Assembly: GCF_001591965.1 (NCBI RefSeq)
Contig: NZ_BCVX01000003.1
Coordinates: 1 to 64,000, forward strand
Direction: 5' to 3'
DNA length: 64,000 bases
Source of the DNA: Lysinibacillus odysseyi 34hs-1 = NBRC 100172
GTDB lineage: Bacteria > Bacillota > Bacilli > Bacillales_A > Planococcaceae
Position 1 is the first letter of the stretch, and the number at the start of each line of letters is the position of its first letter. Shown here piece by piece: positions 25,883 through 36,646 of this stretch. Position numbers and translations under genes: made by a program. Under the pieces are notes generated by a model, which saw only the letters and a list, made by a program, of their open reading frames with translations, was not told where the DNA came from and searched no databases.

Positions 25883-27145
25883 TTAAGAATTTAACAATAA
25901 ATCTTCTGGATTTTCGATTAATTCTTTTACTGTTTTTAAGAAGCCAACAGAATCTTTACCATCGATGATACGGTGGTCATAAGAAAGAGCCACGTACATC
26001 ATTGGACGGATTTGTACTTCGCCGTTTACCGCGATTGGGCGGTTAACGATTGAGTGCATACCTAGGATCCCTGCTTGTGTACCGTTCATGATCGGTGTTG
26101 ACATTAATGAACCAAATACACCACCGTTAGTGATTGTAAATGAGCCGCCTGCCATATCGTTTAAGCCTAATTTTTTGTCGCGTGCTTTTGCAGCCAGCTC
26201 AGCAATGTTTTTCTCGATTTCTGCAAAGTTTTTGCTGTTTGCATCACGAACAACTGGTACTACTAATCCTTCTTCAGTTGATACGGCAATACCGATATCA
26301 AAGAAATTGTTTAAGTGAATTTCGTCACCAGAGATTTGAGCATTTACATAAGGGTATTTCTTAAGCGCTGCTACAACCGCTTTAGTGAAGAATGACATGA
26401 AGCCTAATTTAATGTCATTTGCTTTTACGAATTCTTCTTGTTTACGTTTACGAAGTGCCATAATATTTGTCATGTCAATCTCATTGAATGTAGTTAACAT
26501 AGCAGTAGATTGTTTTACTTCTAGTAAGCGTTTTGCAATTGTTTGACGGCGACGAGACATTTTTTCGATTGTTACGCGGCCAGATTCTGCAGCTGGTGCA
26601 AATACTAAAGGACCACCTGTTGCTGCTGCAGGCACAGCTTGTGCTGATGATGCTGCTGGTGCAGTTCCGTGTGCTGCTACGTCTTGAACGCGAACGCGTC
26701 CTTGTGGATCTACTGGAGAAATTGCTGCTAAGTCAATTCCTTTTTCACGAGCTAATTTGCGCGCTGCAGGAGATGCTACTACACGCTCACCTGAAGTTTC
26801 TTCTACTACCGGTGTTGTTGCTGCTGCAGCAGGTGCTGGTTTTGGAGCTTCCTGAGCTTGTGCTGGTGTTGCTTCTTGTGCTGGTGCTGCTGGTGCAGGA
26901 GCTGCACCTTCGCCAGCCTCAACCACTGCGATTACTTGACCTACTAGGACAGTATCACCTTCTTCAGCCAGAATTTGAGTTAAAACACCCGCTTCTTCAG
27001 AAATGATTTCAGCGTTAACTTTATCAGTTTCTAATTCTACGATGAACTCGCCTTTTTCTACGCGATCTCCAACTTTTTTCACCCACTGGGCAATTGTACC
27101 TTCTGTAATCGATTCTGCTAATTCAGGGACTTTAATTTCAGCCAC
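25883..27145 (-). CDS. odhB: 2-oxoglutarate dehydrogenase E2 (dihydrolipoyl succinyltransferase)
   Basis: 420 residues. Lipoyl domain with ETDKVNAEI (Lys42 lipoylated), an Ala/Pro linker, E3/E1-binding domain ([15 protein letters not shown], about 125-155), and the acetyltransferase-type core ending with [15 protein letters not shown], which carries the catalytic His-x-x-x-Asp. It transfers succinyl groups to CoA in the TCA cycle. Encoded 147 bases after odhA on the same strand. Confidence 0.96.
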   Translation of the reverse strand: MAEIKVPELAESITEGTIAQWVKKVGDRVEKGEFIVELETDKVNAEIISEEAGVLTQILAEEGDTVLVGQVIAVVEAGEGAAPAPAAPAQEATPAQAQEAPKPAPAAAATTPVVEETSGERVVASPAARKLAREKGIDLAAISPVDPQGRVRVQDVAAHGTAPAASSAQAVPAAATGGPLVFAPAAESGRVTIEKMSRRRQTIAKRLLEVKQSTAMLTTFNEIDMTNIMALRKRKQEEFVKANDIKLGFMSFFTKAVVAALKKYPYVNAQISGDEIHLNNFFDIGIAVSTEEGLVVPVVRDANSKNFAEIEKNIAELAAKARDKKLGLNDMAGGSFTITNGGVFGSLMSTPIMNGTQAGILGMHSIVNRPIAVNGEVQIRPMMYVALSYDHRIIDGKDSVGFLKTVKELIENPEDLLLNS

Positions 27146-27292
27146 TTTAATATCCTCCTTTGGTTACCCATTTCTTTTATTATAAGACAAATGGGCGGGC
27201 TACCCATAACAAGTAGCCCTCTTTTTCATTAAGTTCTGTTTTCGTTTTTCTGTACTTCAAATTATTGATACTTCATATGAAGTAAGCGAGGC

Positions 27293-30097
27293 TTATTTGC
27301 CTACTGCTTCTGCCACTAGTGCCGCTTGAGCAGCTTTGTGAGCATCGCCGTCGCCTTCTGAAGTCGAGCTCATTGCAGGACGTCCTACATAGCGTACTTT
27401 TTTACCTTCAGATAATTCATATAAATGCTCAAGCATGTAGTTCCAAGCACCTTGGTTTTTCGGTTCTTCTTGTACCCATACAATTTCTTTTGCATTCGGG
27501 AAGCGTGAAATGATTTCTTTCACTTGCTCTGCTGGGAATGGGTAAAGCTGTTCCACACGTACAATATGCAGGTGGTCGAAGCCTTCGCCATCTTTCACAC
27601 GGTCTGCAAGATCAATTGTCACTTTACCACTTGCAAGCAGAATTTTTTCAACCGCTTTAGGTGTATTACCTGTTGTAGGCTGCTCAATTACTTCCTGGAA
27701 TTTACCTTCAGCCAGTTGTTCTGATGAAGCTGCAGCAAGCGGATGACGAAGAAGACTCTTCGGTGATACAACCACAAGTGGACGCATGCCTTCCGTGCCC
27801 AGCATACCAGCTTGGCGACGTAATAAGTGATAATAGTTGCCGGCATTTGAACAGTTTGCAACGAACCAGTTGTTTTCTGCTGATAACTGTAAGAAGCGTT
27901 CCATACGGCTTGAAGAGTGCTCTGGGCCTTGCCCTTCATATCCATGTGGCAATAGCATTACTAATCCGGATTTTTGACCCCATTTCGAACGCGCAGCAGA
28001 AATGAAGTTATCGAACATTACTTGTGCCATATTGGCAAAGTCACCAAATTGTGCTTCCCAAATAGAAAGTACATTAGGGTTTTCCAGGTTATAACCATAT
28101 TCAAAGCCTACAACACCCGCTTCAGTTAATGGCGAGTTGTGAACTGTAAATGATGCGTTAGCTCCTGAGATATGGTGTAACGGTGTAAATAAAGAGCCAT
28201 TGTTTTTATCATGAAGAACTAAATGGCGTTGTGAGAACGTACCGCGCTGTGCATCTTGACCTGTAAAACGAACTGGGTGGCCATCTTGGATAATTGTTGC
28301 AAATGCCAATGTTTCTGCATGACCCCAGTCAATCTTTTCACTCGCGAATGCTTCACGGCGTTTTTCAAGAATTTTAGCCAGTTTATTTTGTGGCTGGAAG
28401 CCATCTGCAAACTGCAGTAATTCTTCGTTAATTTTTTCTAGACGCTCAATTTCTACAGCTGTCTCAATTTCCGGGAAGGAGACTTTTACTTCTTCAGGCA
28501 TTTCAAGATGTTTATGTTCATCTTTTTCAGCCATTTCCTTCACATGGTCATAGGCAGCTTGCATTTCAGCGTAAACTTTCTCATCAAGGGCTTTTACGTC
28601 TTCCATTGATACTAGACCAGCTTCCGCCAATTTTGTACCGTAAAGCACGCGGATTGGATCATGTTTTGATACTAATTTATACGTTTCAGGGTTTGTTACA
28701 GTTGGGTCATCTGTTTCGTTATGACCGTAACGGCGGTAACCGATTAAGTCGATCAAAATATCCTTGCCGAATTTTTGACGGTAAGCTGCTGCAAAGCGTC
28801 CCACTTGTGCCACTGCTTCCGGCTCATCAGCATTCACATGGATAACTGGTACTTCATAGCCTTTTGCAGGGTCAGAAGAGTATACAGAAGAACGTGAATC
28901 ATAAAGTTCCGTTGTGAATCCGATCATATTGTTAGCGATGATGTGGATTGTTCCGCCTGTAGTGAAGCCTTCTGTTTTTGCAAAGTTCAGTGTCTCTGTT
29001 ACAATCCCTTGACCTGGGAAGGCAGCATCACCATGGATTAGAATTCCAAGTGCTTTATTTGGATTGAATTCCACCGCACCTGCTTTTGTAGTATCATCCT
29101 GAGCTGCACGTGTTGTACCAAGCACAACTGGTGCTACTACCTCTAAATGCGAAGGGTTATAGGCAAGTTTTACATTCATGCCTGATTCACGTGTATAAGA
29201 AGCACCCATATGATATTTAACATCGCCAGTCCAGCCTTTTGTAATTTCAAGACGGCCGTCTTCTGGGAAGAATAAATCGTTTGAAACGTGAGCAAAATCA
29301 GAGAACATCATGTCATATGGTTTATTTAAAATATGTGTTAACACATTTAAGCGACCGCGGTGAGCCATGCCGATCCGAACATTTTCAAGATTTTCTTTTT
29401 CTACTACTTTTAAAATTTCATCTAATAATACGATTTGTGTATCTAACCCTTCACCTGAGAAGCGTTTTTGTCCAACAAATGTTTTATGAATGAATTTTTC
29501 AAAGTTTTCTACACGAGTAAGACGCTCAAGAAGTGCTTTCTTTTCCTCGTTAGACAACGTTGCTTTTATTGCCCCGCTTTCAATTTGGGATTGAATCCAG
29601 GCAAATTCTTCCTCATTTGATACTTGACTATATTCAAATGCAATCTTATCTGTATATACGGACTTCAAGTAGTCAATTGCTTCTTTACCATTTTTCACGC
29701 CAGCCGGTACTTCTTTGAAGAAAACAGTTGCCGGAATCTCAGCTAAATCTGCCGCTGATAAACCGAATGCGCTTTCATCAATTAGAGCAGTGTGTAGTTT
29801 ATGATCTTTTAGTGGATATAAATCTGCTGCTAAGTGACCTTTTGTACGAATTGCTTCAGCAAGCTTTACAGCTGCCAATACTTTTTTGTAGTCACCTTGT
29901 GCTGCGCCTGTTGTAGCAACAGCTGCGTCCACACCTTCTACTTGTGGTGCACCATAAGCTTGGAATAGTGCGACTAACTCAGCGTCTACTTCTTCAGGAG
30001 ACTGCAGGTATAGGTCATATTGCTCTAAAACATAACCTAAGTTTGGTCCAGAAAATGCTGACCAAGGGGAACCTGCAGAGTATACATTGTTCGACAT
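27293..30097 (-). CDS. odhA: 2-oxoglutarate dehydrogenase E1
   Basis: 934 residues from ATG 30097, preceded by TTGGAGG; the 13 extra codons upstream lack a site. Thiamine-dependent E1: SSDPAKGYEVPVIHVNADEPEA with the ThDP-binding region GDAAFPGQGIVTETLNF, and GFEYGYNLENPNVLSIWEAQFGDF in the transketolase-type half. It decarboxylates 2-oxoglutarate and passes the succinyl group to OdhB. E3 (dihydrolipoyl dehydrogenase) is not in the window. Confidence 0.96.
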   Translation of the reverse strand: MSNNVYSAGSPWSAFSGPNLGYVLEQYDLYLQSPEEVDAELVALFQAYGAPQVEGVDAAVATTGAAQGDYKKVLAAVKLAEAIRTKGHLAADLYPLKDHKLHTALIDESAFGLSAADLAEIPATVFFKEVPAGVKNGKEAIDYLKSVYTDKIAFEYSQVSNEEEFAWIQSQIESGAIKATLSNEEKKALLERLTRVENFEKFIHKTFVGQKRFSGEGLDTQIVLLDEILKVVEKENLENVRIGMAHRGRLNVLTHILNKPYDMMFSDFAHVSNDLFFPEDGRLEITKGWTGDVKYHMGASYTRESGMNVKLAYNPSHLEVVAPVVLGTTRAAQDDTTKAGAVEFNPNKALGILIHGDAAFPGQGIVTETLNFAKTEGFTTGGTIHIIANNMIGFTTELYDSRSSVYSSDPAKGYEVPVIHVNADEPEAVAQVGRFAAAYRQKFGKDILIDLIGYRRYGHNETDDPTVTNPETYKLVSKHDPIRVLYGTKLAEAGLVSMEDVKALDEKVYAEMQAAYDHVKEMAEKDEHKHLEMPEEVKVSFPEIETAVEIERLEKINEELLQFADGFQPQNKLAKILEKRREAFASEKIDWGHAETLAFATIIQDGHPVRFTGQDAQRGTFSQRHLVLHDKNNGSLFTPLHHISGANASFTVHNSPLTEAGVVGFEYGYNLENPNVLSIWEAQFGDFANMAQVMFDNFISAARSKWGQKSGLVMLLPHGYEGQGPEHSSSRMERFLQLSAENNWFVANCSNAGNYYHLLRRQAGMLGTEGMRPLVVVSPKSLLRHPLAAASSEQLAEGKFQEVIEQPTTGNTPKAVEKILLASGKVTIDLADRVKDGEGFDHLHIVRVEQLYPFPAEQVKEIISRFPNAKEIVWVQEEPKNQGAWNYMLEHLYELSEGKKVRYVGRPAMSSTSEGDGDAHKAAQAALVAEAVGK

Positions 30098-30327
30098 GAA
30101 AAATAACCTCCAACTTTTGCCTTTAGGCAGTTCCATTTATTAATTGTTAAATCTATATAATATTTTACCATTCTTTGCTCAATCTTCATAAGAATTAAAC
30201 CATTGCGCGAAAGAACGTTTTTTCCATATCAATCTTACTACTCTTCACAGAAAATACAACTCTTTTTAGCAAAATAAGCAATTTTTTTCGCGAACTAAAA
30301 AGAAACAAAAATAATTCATGAAAATTG

Positions 30328-31728
30328 CTACATTTTTAAGTCTAGACGTACTAAAAATACAGTCCCTTTTCCTATTTTACTGTGCACTTCAATTTCTCCC
30401 CCATACTTTTTCAAAAGGGATTTAGTAATACTTAAACCGAGTCCCGTGCTTCCTTCTACATGTACCCGGGCATGGTCAACCCGGTAAAAACGATCAAATA
30501 TATAAGGAAGGTGCTCTTCGGGAATACCTGTTCCATTATCTGAAATTTCAAGAAAAATATTATGATCGTCATAATGAATAGTCGTTTGAATATGCGGATC
30601 ATTTTCATTGTACCGAATACTATTCTCATATAAGTTTCGTACTATTTGAGATAAAGCCTCTTCTGAAATAGCAGCTAGTCTTTTCTGGCCTATCACATGT
30701 AGATCGAATTGTACGCTCTGATAAAGGAACGTTAAATCATTGGCAACCTGCCGGACAATTTCCTCTGTATCTGCGCTGATGTTCTCAGCTATCGCTTCTT
30801 TTCGGGCTAACTGCAACAGCTCCTCCATTATATTTTTCATCCTCGCCACTTCTTCTAACGTAGTATCCAGGGATTCTTCCAACACTTCCGGATCTTCTTT
30901 CCCCCAGCGCTTCATCATAGAAAGATGCCCTTCAATCGATTGAACAGGAGTCCTTAATTCATGTGAAGCATCTGAGACAAATTGCTGCTGGCGATTAAAG
31001 GAGATTTCCAATTCATGCAGCATAGATTTATAAAGCCGCAGCAAGTCTCCTATTTCGTCTTTTGAATCGTAGGCAAAATCCACTTTCGACTCAAATCCCC
31101 GTTCCTTCACAGCTTTCATAGAGTTACGAAGCTGCCGCAGCGGTTTGATCATCACTGTAGAGGCATAGTAACTAATGGCTGCAGCCAAGATAACAGCACC
31201 TATTCCCATAATAAGCATTGTTGTTAGTATATACCCCATCATCGATCGAAATGACAGCAAAGGATGGACTAGTTGTAAAATATATTGTCTAGGACCGATT
31301 TGGACGATCCGGTGCATAACAAATGCTTTCGCGCCATCCAGTGTTGCTTCATGGACCAACGTTTCATCCGGCGAACTAAAGGACATATTAAGCTTTGCAG
31401 CAGGCGAAGTATTATTAATTTGCAAAATTTCCGTACCGTCTAATTGATATAGGCGCACCGTCTGGTCTTGGTTTAATACAGCTTTCATCAAACCCGTTTG
31501 GTCCTGCAGATCCTGTATGGTGACAGCTACTCCCTGGGAGGAAAAAAACGTGGTCATATCATCTACTGTTCGTAGAGCGTTTTCTTCCTCTTTTGCAAGA
31601 AGCCATGTATGTAGTGCTATGAAAATAATCACACAAATAGCAGCATAGGAGATTAAAATAGTCAATCCTGTCGTGAGCATCCATTTCGTTTTAAGAGATT
31701 GATTTTTTATCAGTGTTTTCAGCTTCAT
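30328..31728 (-). CDS. Membrane sensor histidine kinase (YkoH-like)
   Basis: 466 residues: TM helix about 18-42, extracellular sensor of about 120 residues, second TM about 165-190, HAMP ([13 protein letters not shown]), HisKA with [13 protein letters not shown], then HATPase N ([10 protein letters not shown]), G1 (DNGTGIP) and G2 (GSTGLGLSI) boxes. Its ATG overlaps the end of the response regulator by four bases. The signal is unknown; the arrangement resembles B. subtilis YkoGH. Confidence 0.92.
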   Translation of the reverse strand: MKLKTLIKNQSLKTKWMLTTGLTILISYAAICVIIFIALHTWLLAKEEENALRTVDDMTTFFSSQGVAVTIQDLQDQTGLMKAVLNQDQTVRLYQLDGTEILQINNTSPAAKLNMSFSSPDETLVHEATLDGAKAFVMHRIVQIGPRQYILQLVHPLLSFRSMMGYILTTMLIMGIGAVILAAAISYYASTVMIKPLRQLRNSMKAVKERGFESKVDFAYDSKDEIGDLLRLYKSMLHELEISFNRQQQFVSDASHELRTPVQSIEGHLSMMKRWGKEDPEVLEESLDTTLEEVARMKNIMEELLQLARKEAIAENISADTEEIVRQVANDLTFLYQSVQFDLHVIGQKRLAAISEEALSQIVRNLYENSIRYNENDPHIQTTIHYDDHNIFLEISDNGTGIPEEHLPYIFDRFYRVDHARVHVEGSTGLGLSITKSLLKKYGGEIEVHSKIGKGTVFLVRLDLKM

Positions 31729-32396
31729 CCGCGCACCACATACCCTACCCCGCGGACTGTCTCAATATAGGGGGGTTCATCTGTCATAAGTTTTGTACGT
31801 AAATGGCGGATGTAAACGTCCACTACATTCGTCTCCACTTCGGTATCATAGCCCCAAACCGCCTCCAGAATAAGTTCTCGCGTACATACTTTATTTTTAT
31901 GTTCCACTAACAGCTTTAGTAAATCATATTCTGTCCGGGTTAGCTCTAGCTTTTGCCCTTCAAATTGTACCTCATATGCGGTTGGATCGATTGTAAGCCT
32001 ACGAACAGTCATTTTATCATCAGCCTGTATTTTCGGTTCCATGCGCCGAAAGATTGTCCGGATGCGTGCCAGCAGTTCCTCAATAGCAAACGGTTTAACG
32101 ATATAGTCATCCGCGCCTGCATCCAGCCCCGCTACTCGGTCCATTACTGCATCCCTGGCTGTCAGTAAAATGATTGGAACATCGGATTCCCTCCGGATTC
32201 TTCGGCATAATTCAATGCCGTTTAATCCGGGAAGCATCACATCCAATAAAAGACAATCAAACGGCTCGCTAAGTGCCGCATTCAGGCCTTCCCTTCCATC
32301 ATAGCAAACACTTACTTCAAACTGTTCATGGCGGAGTTCCAATTCCAAAAAACGTGCAATGCTTTTCTCATCTTCCACTATTAATATTTTTTTCAC
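31725..32396 (-). CDS. OmpR-type response regulator (YkoG-like)
   Basis: 223 residues from GTG 32396, which has GAAGAGG in front, starting [15 protein letters not shown]. Receiver domain with DVMLPGLNG (phospho-Asp) and [12 protein letters not shown], then winged helix with [30 protein letters not shown]. Partner of the kinase gene just downstream. It probably activates its own operon; target genes are unknown. Confidence 0.92.
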   Translation of the reverse strand: MKKILIVEDEKSIARFLELELRHEQFEVSVCYDGREGLNAALSEPFDCLLLDVMLPGLNGIELCRRIRRESDVPIILLTARDAVMDRVAGLDAGADDYIVKPFAIEELLARIRTIFRRMEPKIQADDKMTVRRLTIDPTAYEVQFEGQKLELTRTEYDLLKLLVEHKNKVCTRELILEAVWGYDTEVETNVVDVYIRHLRTKLMTDEPPYIETVRGVGYVVRG

Positions 32397-32487
32397 AAAA
32401 TCCTCTTCTTTCACAAAAAAATGTTTACAGCTGCATTACTTCGGATAAATAAATAGAGCAAGGCACCTCAGACTAGACATCACAAAA

Positions 32488-32520
32488 GGCTGTGTGTTAA
32501 GGATAACTTAACACACAGCC
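32488..32520. terminator. Hairpin GGCTGTGTGTTAA, orphan terminator-like
   Basis: A perfect 13-bp stem (32488-32500, 32508-32520) followed by TCTTTG and preceded by AAAA. No gene ends nearby, so its host transcript is unclear. A similar hairpin lies at 45840-45876. Confidence 0.6.
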
Positions 32521-33057
32521 TCTTTGCTTTCAAAAAATTATTCATATAAATAAATTCAACCATTGCCGCATGTCCATAAAGGCCATTCACTGACTAAAAA
32601 TACATTATAGAACTTAAGCCTGCAGATGTACTTTCTTTTCATTTAGCATTCGCACATGCGGCAGCACTGCATAGTGTATAATAGCGGTTTTAGCTGTAAT
32701 AGTAAATCGCTTTTATTCTACGTTATTTCACAAAGAAGCCGGGATACAGCCTGTTTTTTTCGAATTTTTCTTATGAAAATACATATGGTGAGCAGGATGA
32801 TTATGGTCCTGCTCCTATAAAGGCTGTCTAGTTATGGTAATGGTCAATTCGCCGAATTTTATTGCTCCTGATTTTGTCCAGCTGTCCCGATAACTACTAC
32901 CTATTGATAGTACCGTTCTGTAATAGAAAAGCCGAAAAGTTTTACAGCACCGGTTAATTATTCCCCCTCGTGCTATTATAAGAAGCTCCAGCTTTCTTTC
33001 ACCTTTACCTGCAGGCTGGCAAGGATGGAAAAGGTAGTCATTCGGAAGTTTATCTGA
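32521..33057. other. Intergenic stretch, no gene seen
   Basis: About 540 bases between the response-regulator side and dapF. No convincing frame or regulatory motif was recognised. Confidence 0.4.
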
Positions 33058-34035
33058 TTATGCTTTTTCACTTATTAGAAATTGAGCAGTTTGCTCTTTT
33101 ACAAATTGTATACATTTATCGTAATTTTTCTGTTCCGCTGTTCGTTCGCAGCTTTTCCAGCCAAATGTCCCATCGATGACTTCGGCTGTATAGATGGCCG
33201 TGACTGTTGCGTTTCCAATAAGCAGCAAATTGTATATTTCATCATTTTTCTCGACAATACATTTCACAAAACCGCCTGGATTGTAAACCGTCACTTCTGT
33301 TGAAGCAACAACTCCATTTAAATTGGCGACTAAAGCAGATGCTGTCATAGCTGTCCCGCAGGCATTGGTAAAGCCAACACCTCGTTCATATGTCCGGACA
33401 TAAATCGCATCCTCCGCCATCGGATACACATAACTTACATTCACCCCATCTGTACAATATTCATTATCATTATTTAAATAATGAGCAAGTAAAAATTGAT
33501 GGGACTGATGCTTAATGTAGTGTTCTTCCACAATTCCTATCAGATGAGGATTAGGAACAGAGACAGCAGTAAAGTGAATAGTAGGGGAAAATTCCTCAAT
33601 TACCTCATGAATCACCTGACTTTTCCCTTTATACACCATAGGTAATGTAGATAATTCAAATGAAACAGGAGAAATTTCTACTGAATAGGTTGGCAGCTCT
33701 TCAAACAAGGGACTTTCCTTCCTCACTTTCAAGCTTGCTTTCATCGTTTCAATGACCGCCTCTTCCACTTCCAGCTTTTCGCATATGTATCTAGCAACAC
33801 AGCGTAGTCCGTTACCGCACATCGATGCTTCTGAGCCATCTGCATTTATGACACGCATTTTCGCATCAGCTTGAGATGATGGACATATAAGGAGCAGCCC
33901 GTCTGCCCCACCTTCATTTTCTTCGTCACACAGCCAGAGCGTTAGCTGCACCCAATCCATTTCCTGTTCGTCACTTGTTTCATATAAATAAAAGGTATTA
34001 CCTGAACCATGCACCTTCCATAGCTTTATTTCCAT
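33058..34035 (-). CDS. dapF: Diaminopimelate epimerase
   Basis: 325 residues from ATG 34035, because GGAGGAGG lies inside the longer frame. Both catalytic Cys are in place: ASMCGNGLRC (Cys73) and NACGTAMTAS (Cys226). It interconverts LL- and meso-diaminopimelate for lysine and peptidoglycan. The chain has about 40 residues beyond the normal C-terminus (after about residue 285: FGWKSCERT to ISEKA), which is absent from the 284-residue B. subtilis enzyme. Confidence 0.9.
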   Translation of the reverse strand: MEIKLWKVHGSGNTFYLYETSDEQEMDWVQLTLWLCDEENEGGADGLLLICPSSQADAKMRVINADGSEASMCGNGLRCVARYICEKLEVEEAVIETMKASLKVRKESPLFEELPTYSVEISPVSFELSTLPMVYKGKSQVIHEVIEEFSPTIHFTAVSVPNPHLIGIVEEHYIKHQSHQFLLAHYLNNDNEYCTDGVNVSYVYPMAEDAIYVRTYERGVGFTNACGTAMTASALVANLNGVVASTEVTVYNPGGFVKCIVEKNDEIYNLLLIGNATVTAIYTAEVIDGTFGWKSCERTAEQKNYDKCIQFVKEQTAQFLISEKA

Positions 34036-34373
34036 ATAAATCGTCGCCTCCTCCGGCATATATATTTATATTAGCTTGTAACGGACATTCATTCAAATAT
34101 TGTTTTCATTATGTATTCCAATAATTCAGAATTCAGTATTAATTTACAAGAAATTTACTTTTTTTTCGAGCGAGAATATTGCATTACGCACTATTTTTAA
34201 TGTAAAATAAATTATCTACTAATGTTATTTCGATATTGTGTTTTCATAAGCAAGATAGAGGGGAAACTAGCGGTAATACGATAGTTCGACGTCTATTTCT
34301 TTTAGGTTGGAATCGGGTTCGAAATGAATGCCTAACACTAGGCCTACATTATCCTAAAAAGGAGGCGTTTCGC

Positions 34374-34922
34374 ATGTTAAAACATCGAGATCTTCATGAA
34401 ACAACTGAGCTATACAATTTACTTTCACACCCTGCTGTATTTCCTTACGTTCGTCAAAAAGCAGCTTCTGCTGAGGAATACTTGTTTATGACGAAACAAT
34501 TAATCGAAGAAGAGCAACAAGGGAAGACCATTTCCCGCACCATAACGGATGATTGGGGTCAGCCGATTGGAACAATAAGTATATTCGATGTGCAAGAAGG
34601 CGCCGGTTTCCTTGGTACTTGGATAGGTACGCCATTTCAAGGCAAAGGCTATAACCAAAAAGCGAAATACTTGTTCCTCTCTGAGTTATTCTACGAATAT
34701 GACTTCCACACTGTCTTCCTACGCATCCGAAAAGAAAATGAGCGCTCCAAAGCTGCTGCCTTAAAACTTCCATATGTTATAGATGCAAATGAATCACATC
34801 CCGCACTTTATGAAGAAATTAATGCCGGTAAACTTCAATTTGACCTCTATAAAATTCCAAAAGACCTCTTCTATCTTACTACTGCACACGAACGTGCCGA
34901 AGAAGAAGAACAGGCAATGTAA
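34374..34922 (+). CDS. GNAT-family N-acetyltransferase
   Basis: 182 residues from ATG 34374 with AAAGGAGG in front; a longer frame from 34236 has no site. The GNAT core has DDWGQPIGTISIFDV, the acetyl-CoA loop FLGTWIGTPFQGKGYNQ (Q/R-x-x-G-x-G/A), and LRIRKENERSKAAA. It is of the RimJ/RimL-like type; the acceptor is unknown. Confidence 0.85.
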   Translation: MLKHRDLHETTELYNLLSHPAVFPYVRQKAASAEEYLFMTKQLIEEEQQGKTISRTITDDWGQPIGTISIFDVQEGAGFLGTWIGTPFQGKGYNQKAKYLFLSELFYEYDFHTVFLRIRKENERSKAAALKLPYVIDANESHPALYEEINAGKLQFDLYKIPKDLFYLTTAHERAEEEEQAM

Positions 34923-35076
34923 GGACTGTCCCTCATTTTTAATCTAACCAATCAAATCTTCGACTTTTACGGGGAGCACAAGTTACTAAAGGCTTGTGTC
35001 CCCTATCCATCCTTTACTCTGCATACAATTTCAATTATTTTTCTATTATACTATGCTAAAGATGCTAGAGTGTCAT

Positions 35077-35103
35077 TTTGTACAGGCTGCCTTTCTGTAC
35101 AAA
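35077..35103. repeat. Inverted repeat between GNAT and murG genes
   Basis: TTTGTACAG (35077-35085) with CTGTACAAA (35095-35103), a perfect 9-bp dyad with a nine-base spacer. It has no poly-T, so it may be a binding site rather than a terminator. Confidence 0.35.
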
Positions 35104-35154
35104 GAAAGGGCTTGCTATTATGCGCGATAAAACAACACATAATAACATTCCCTG

Positions 35155-36231
35155 TTATTTTTCATATTGGGTAATAAGCGTGACCATTTCCTTTGGTGTT
35201 TTTGGCTGTTCTGCATCCAGCATCCTATCAATAATTTCTTCCTCATCCTTAATAAGCGCCTCGATCGACTTCATAAAAGTAGTTTTCGTCAGCATCTCTT
35301 CTTCCAGTACATGGGCAAAACCTTGTTTTTTAAATAAATTTGCATTCAAAATTTGGTCCCCCCGGCTTTTAGCTGCCGATAACGGGATTAAGAGCATTGG
35401 CTTACGTAATGCTAAAAATTCAAAAATCGAATTCGACCCTGCGCGTGAGACAACTAAATCGGAAAGGAACAACAGATCGGAAAGCTCCTCTGTTACATAT
35501 TCAAATTGGCAGTATCCTTCAATATTCTGTAATGATTCGTCAATATTTCCTTTACCACAAAGATGGACAATATTAAACATTGGCAGCAGCTGATTTAAAT
35601 TTTCACGAAGCGCATCGTTCAATACGACAGACCCTAGGCTTCCTCCCATTACAAGCAGTACTTTCTTAGTTGGTACAAATCCGCATAACCTTAAAGCACG
35701 CTCCTTATCCCCTTCAAAAAGCTGCTGACGAATAATCGATCCGGTACATGTCGTTTTATCACTCGGCAGATGCTGCATTGTTTCTTTAAAAACCGTGAAC
35801 ACGTGCGAGGCAAAAGGAAGTGCAATTTTGTTGGCTAATCCTGGAGTAACATCCGATTCGTGAACGACAACCGGTACATTTGCCATTTTTGCAGCCATCA
35901 CTACAGGAACAGAAACAAATCCCCCTTTTGAAAAAATGATCGTTGGTTTAACTTTTCTTATAATTGAAAATGCCTGTCCTACTCCTGCCATTACACGAAA
36001 TGGATCGGAAAAATTTTTCAAGGAAAAATAACGACGTAATTTTCCGCTTGCTATTTCATGATAAGGTATTTCCGGAAATGTTTCGCCGATCAATTCTTTC
36101 TCGATACCATCTTTGGAACCTATATAATGTACGTCGTAATTTTGAGCAAGTAATTCAGGGATGATTGCCTGATTGAGCGAAACGTGTCCTGCTGTTCCTC
36201 CGCCCGTTAAAATGATTGATTTTTGCTTCAC
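35155..36231 (-). CDS. murG: UDP-GlcNAc:lipid I glycosyltransferase MurG
   Basis: 358 residues from GTG 36231, seven bases after AGGAG; the ATG at 36237 is too close. MurG landmarks: ILTGGGTAGHVSLNQA (G-loop 1), FSKGGFVSVPVVMAA (G-loop 2), HESDVTPGLANKI, MGGSLGS (G-loop 3), and SRAGSNSIFEFL for UDP-GlcNAc binding. It makes lipid II at the inner membrane face. It is alone, not in a dcw division cluster, so either the organism has moved murG or this is a second copy. Confidence 0.92.
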   Translation of the reverse strand: MKQKSIILTGGGTAGHVSLNQAIIPELLAQNYDVHYIGSKDGIEKELIGETFPEIPYHEIASGKLRRYFSLKNFSDPFRVMAGVGQAFSIIRKVKPTIIFSKGGFVSVPVVMAAKMANVPVVVHESDVTPGLANKIALPFASHVFTVFKETMQHLPSDKTTCTGSIIRQQLFEGDKERALRLCGFVPTKKVLLVMGGSLGSVVLNDALRENLNQLLPMFNIVHLCGKGNIDESLQNIEGYCQFEYVTEELSDLLFLSDLVVSRAGSNSIFEFLALRKPMLLIPLSAAKSRGDQILNANLFKKQGFAHVLEEEMLTKTTFMKSIEALIKDEEEIIDRMLDAEQPKTPKEMVTLITQYEK

Positions 36232-36237
36232 AAACAT

Positions 36238-36601
36238 TCTCCTAACTTCTATAAACCTTCTATTTAGAACAATTTTATTCTTAAAGTATATGAATTTTTC
36301 CCGATTTTTATACATTGCTGTTCGACAGCAATCTACTCATAGATTGAATGGAAATTTGGCCATTCCATTTTTCATTGTTTTTAGGCCCATAACGCTCATT
36401 TTAGCATAATTTCGCACTTTACAAAACAGCCGAATGAAAAAAGGTATATCCTCTTCGTTCCTTCTACTCAATAAATGCTTAAACTATGGGCAACTAGGAA
36501 TCTATAAATGCCTTCTATTAACATTCTAGGTAAAAATCGTCCAGCATTCCTTTTATACAACGGATGACATATAAATGACTCTAAACCCTTTATAATGAAA
36601 A
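36238..36601. other. Intergenic stretch, no gene seen
   Basis: About 360 AT-rich bases between murG and the cobW-type gene. No gene or site recognised. Confidence 0.4.
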
Positions 36602-36643
36602 AAGAACCGCCCAGTAAGCTTTTGCTTTTTGGACAGCTCCTAA
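36602..36643 (-). terminator. Possible terminator of the CobW-type gene
   Basis: A nine-pair stem with wobbles: on the minus strand GAGCTGTCC with GGGCGGTTC, and TTTTTT after. It is close to the stop at 36647. Confidence 0.5.
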
Positions 36644-36646
36644 TGA

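Noticed and set aside
27319-29916. Many plus-strand frames opposite odhA and odhB
   Set aside because: They lie fully inside high-confidence minus-strand genes, have no ribosome sites and show skewed Leu/Val composition as expected of reverse frames.
34236-34373. N-terminal extension of the GNAT protein
   Set aside because: AAAGGAGG right before ATG 34374 marks that as the start; the extra part lacks a site and is unlike the fold.
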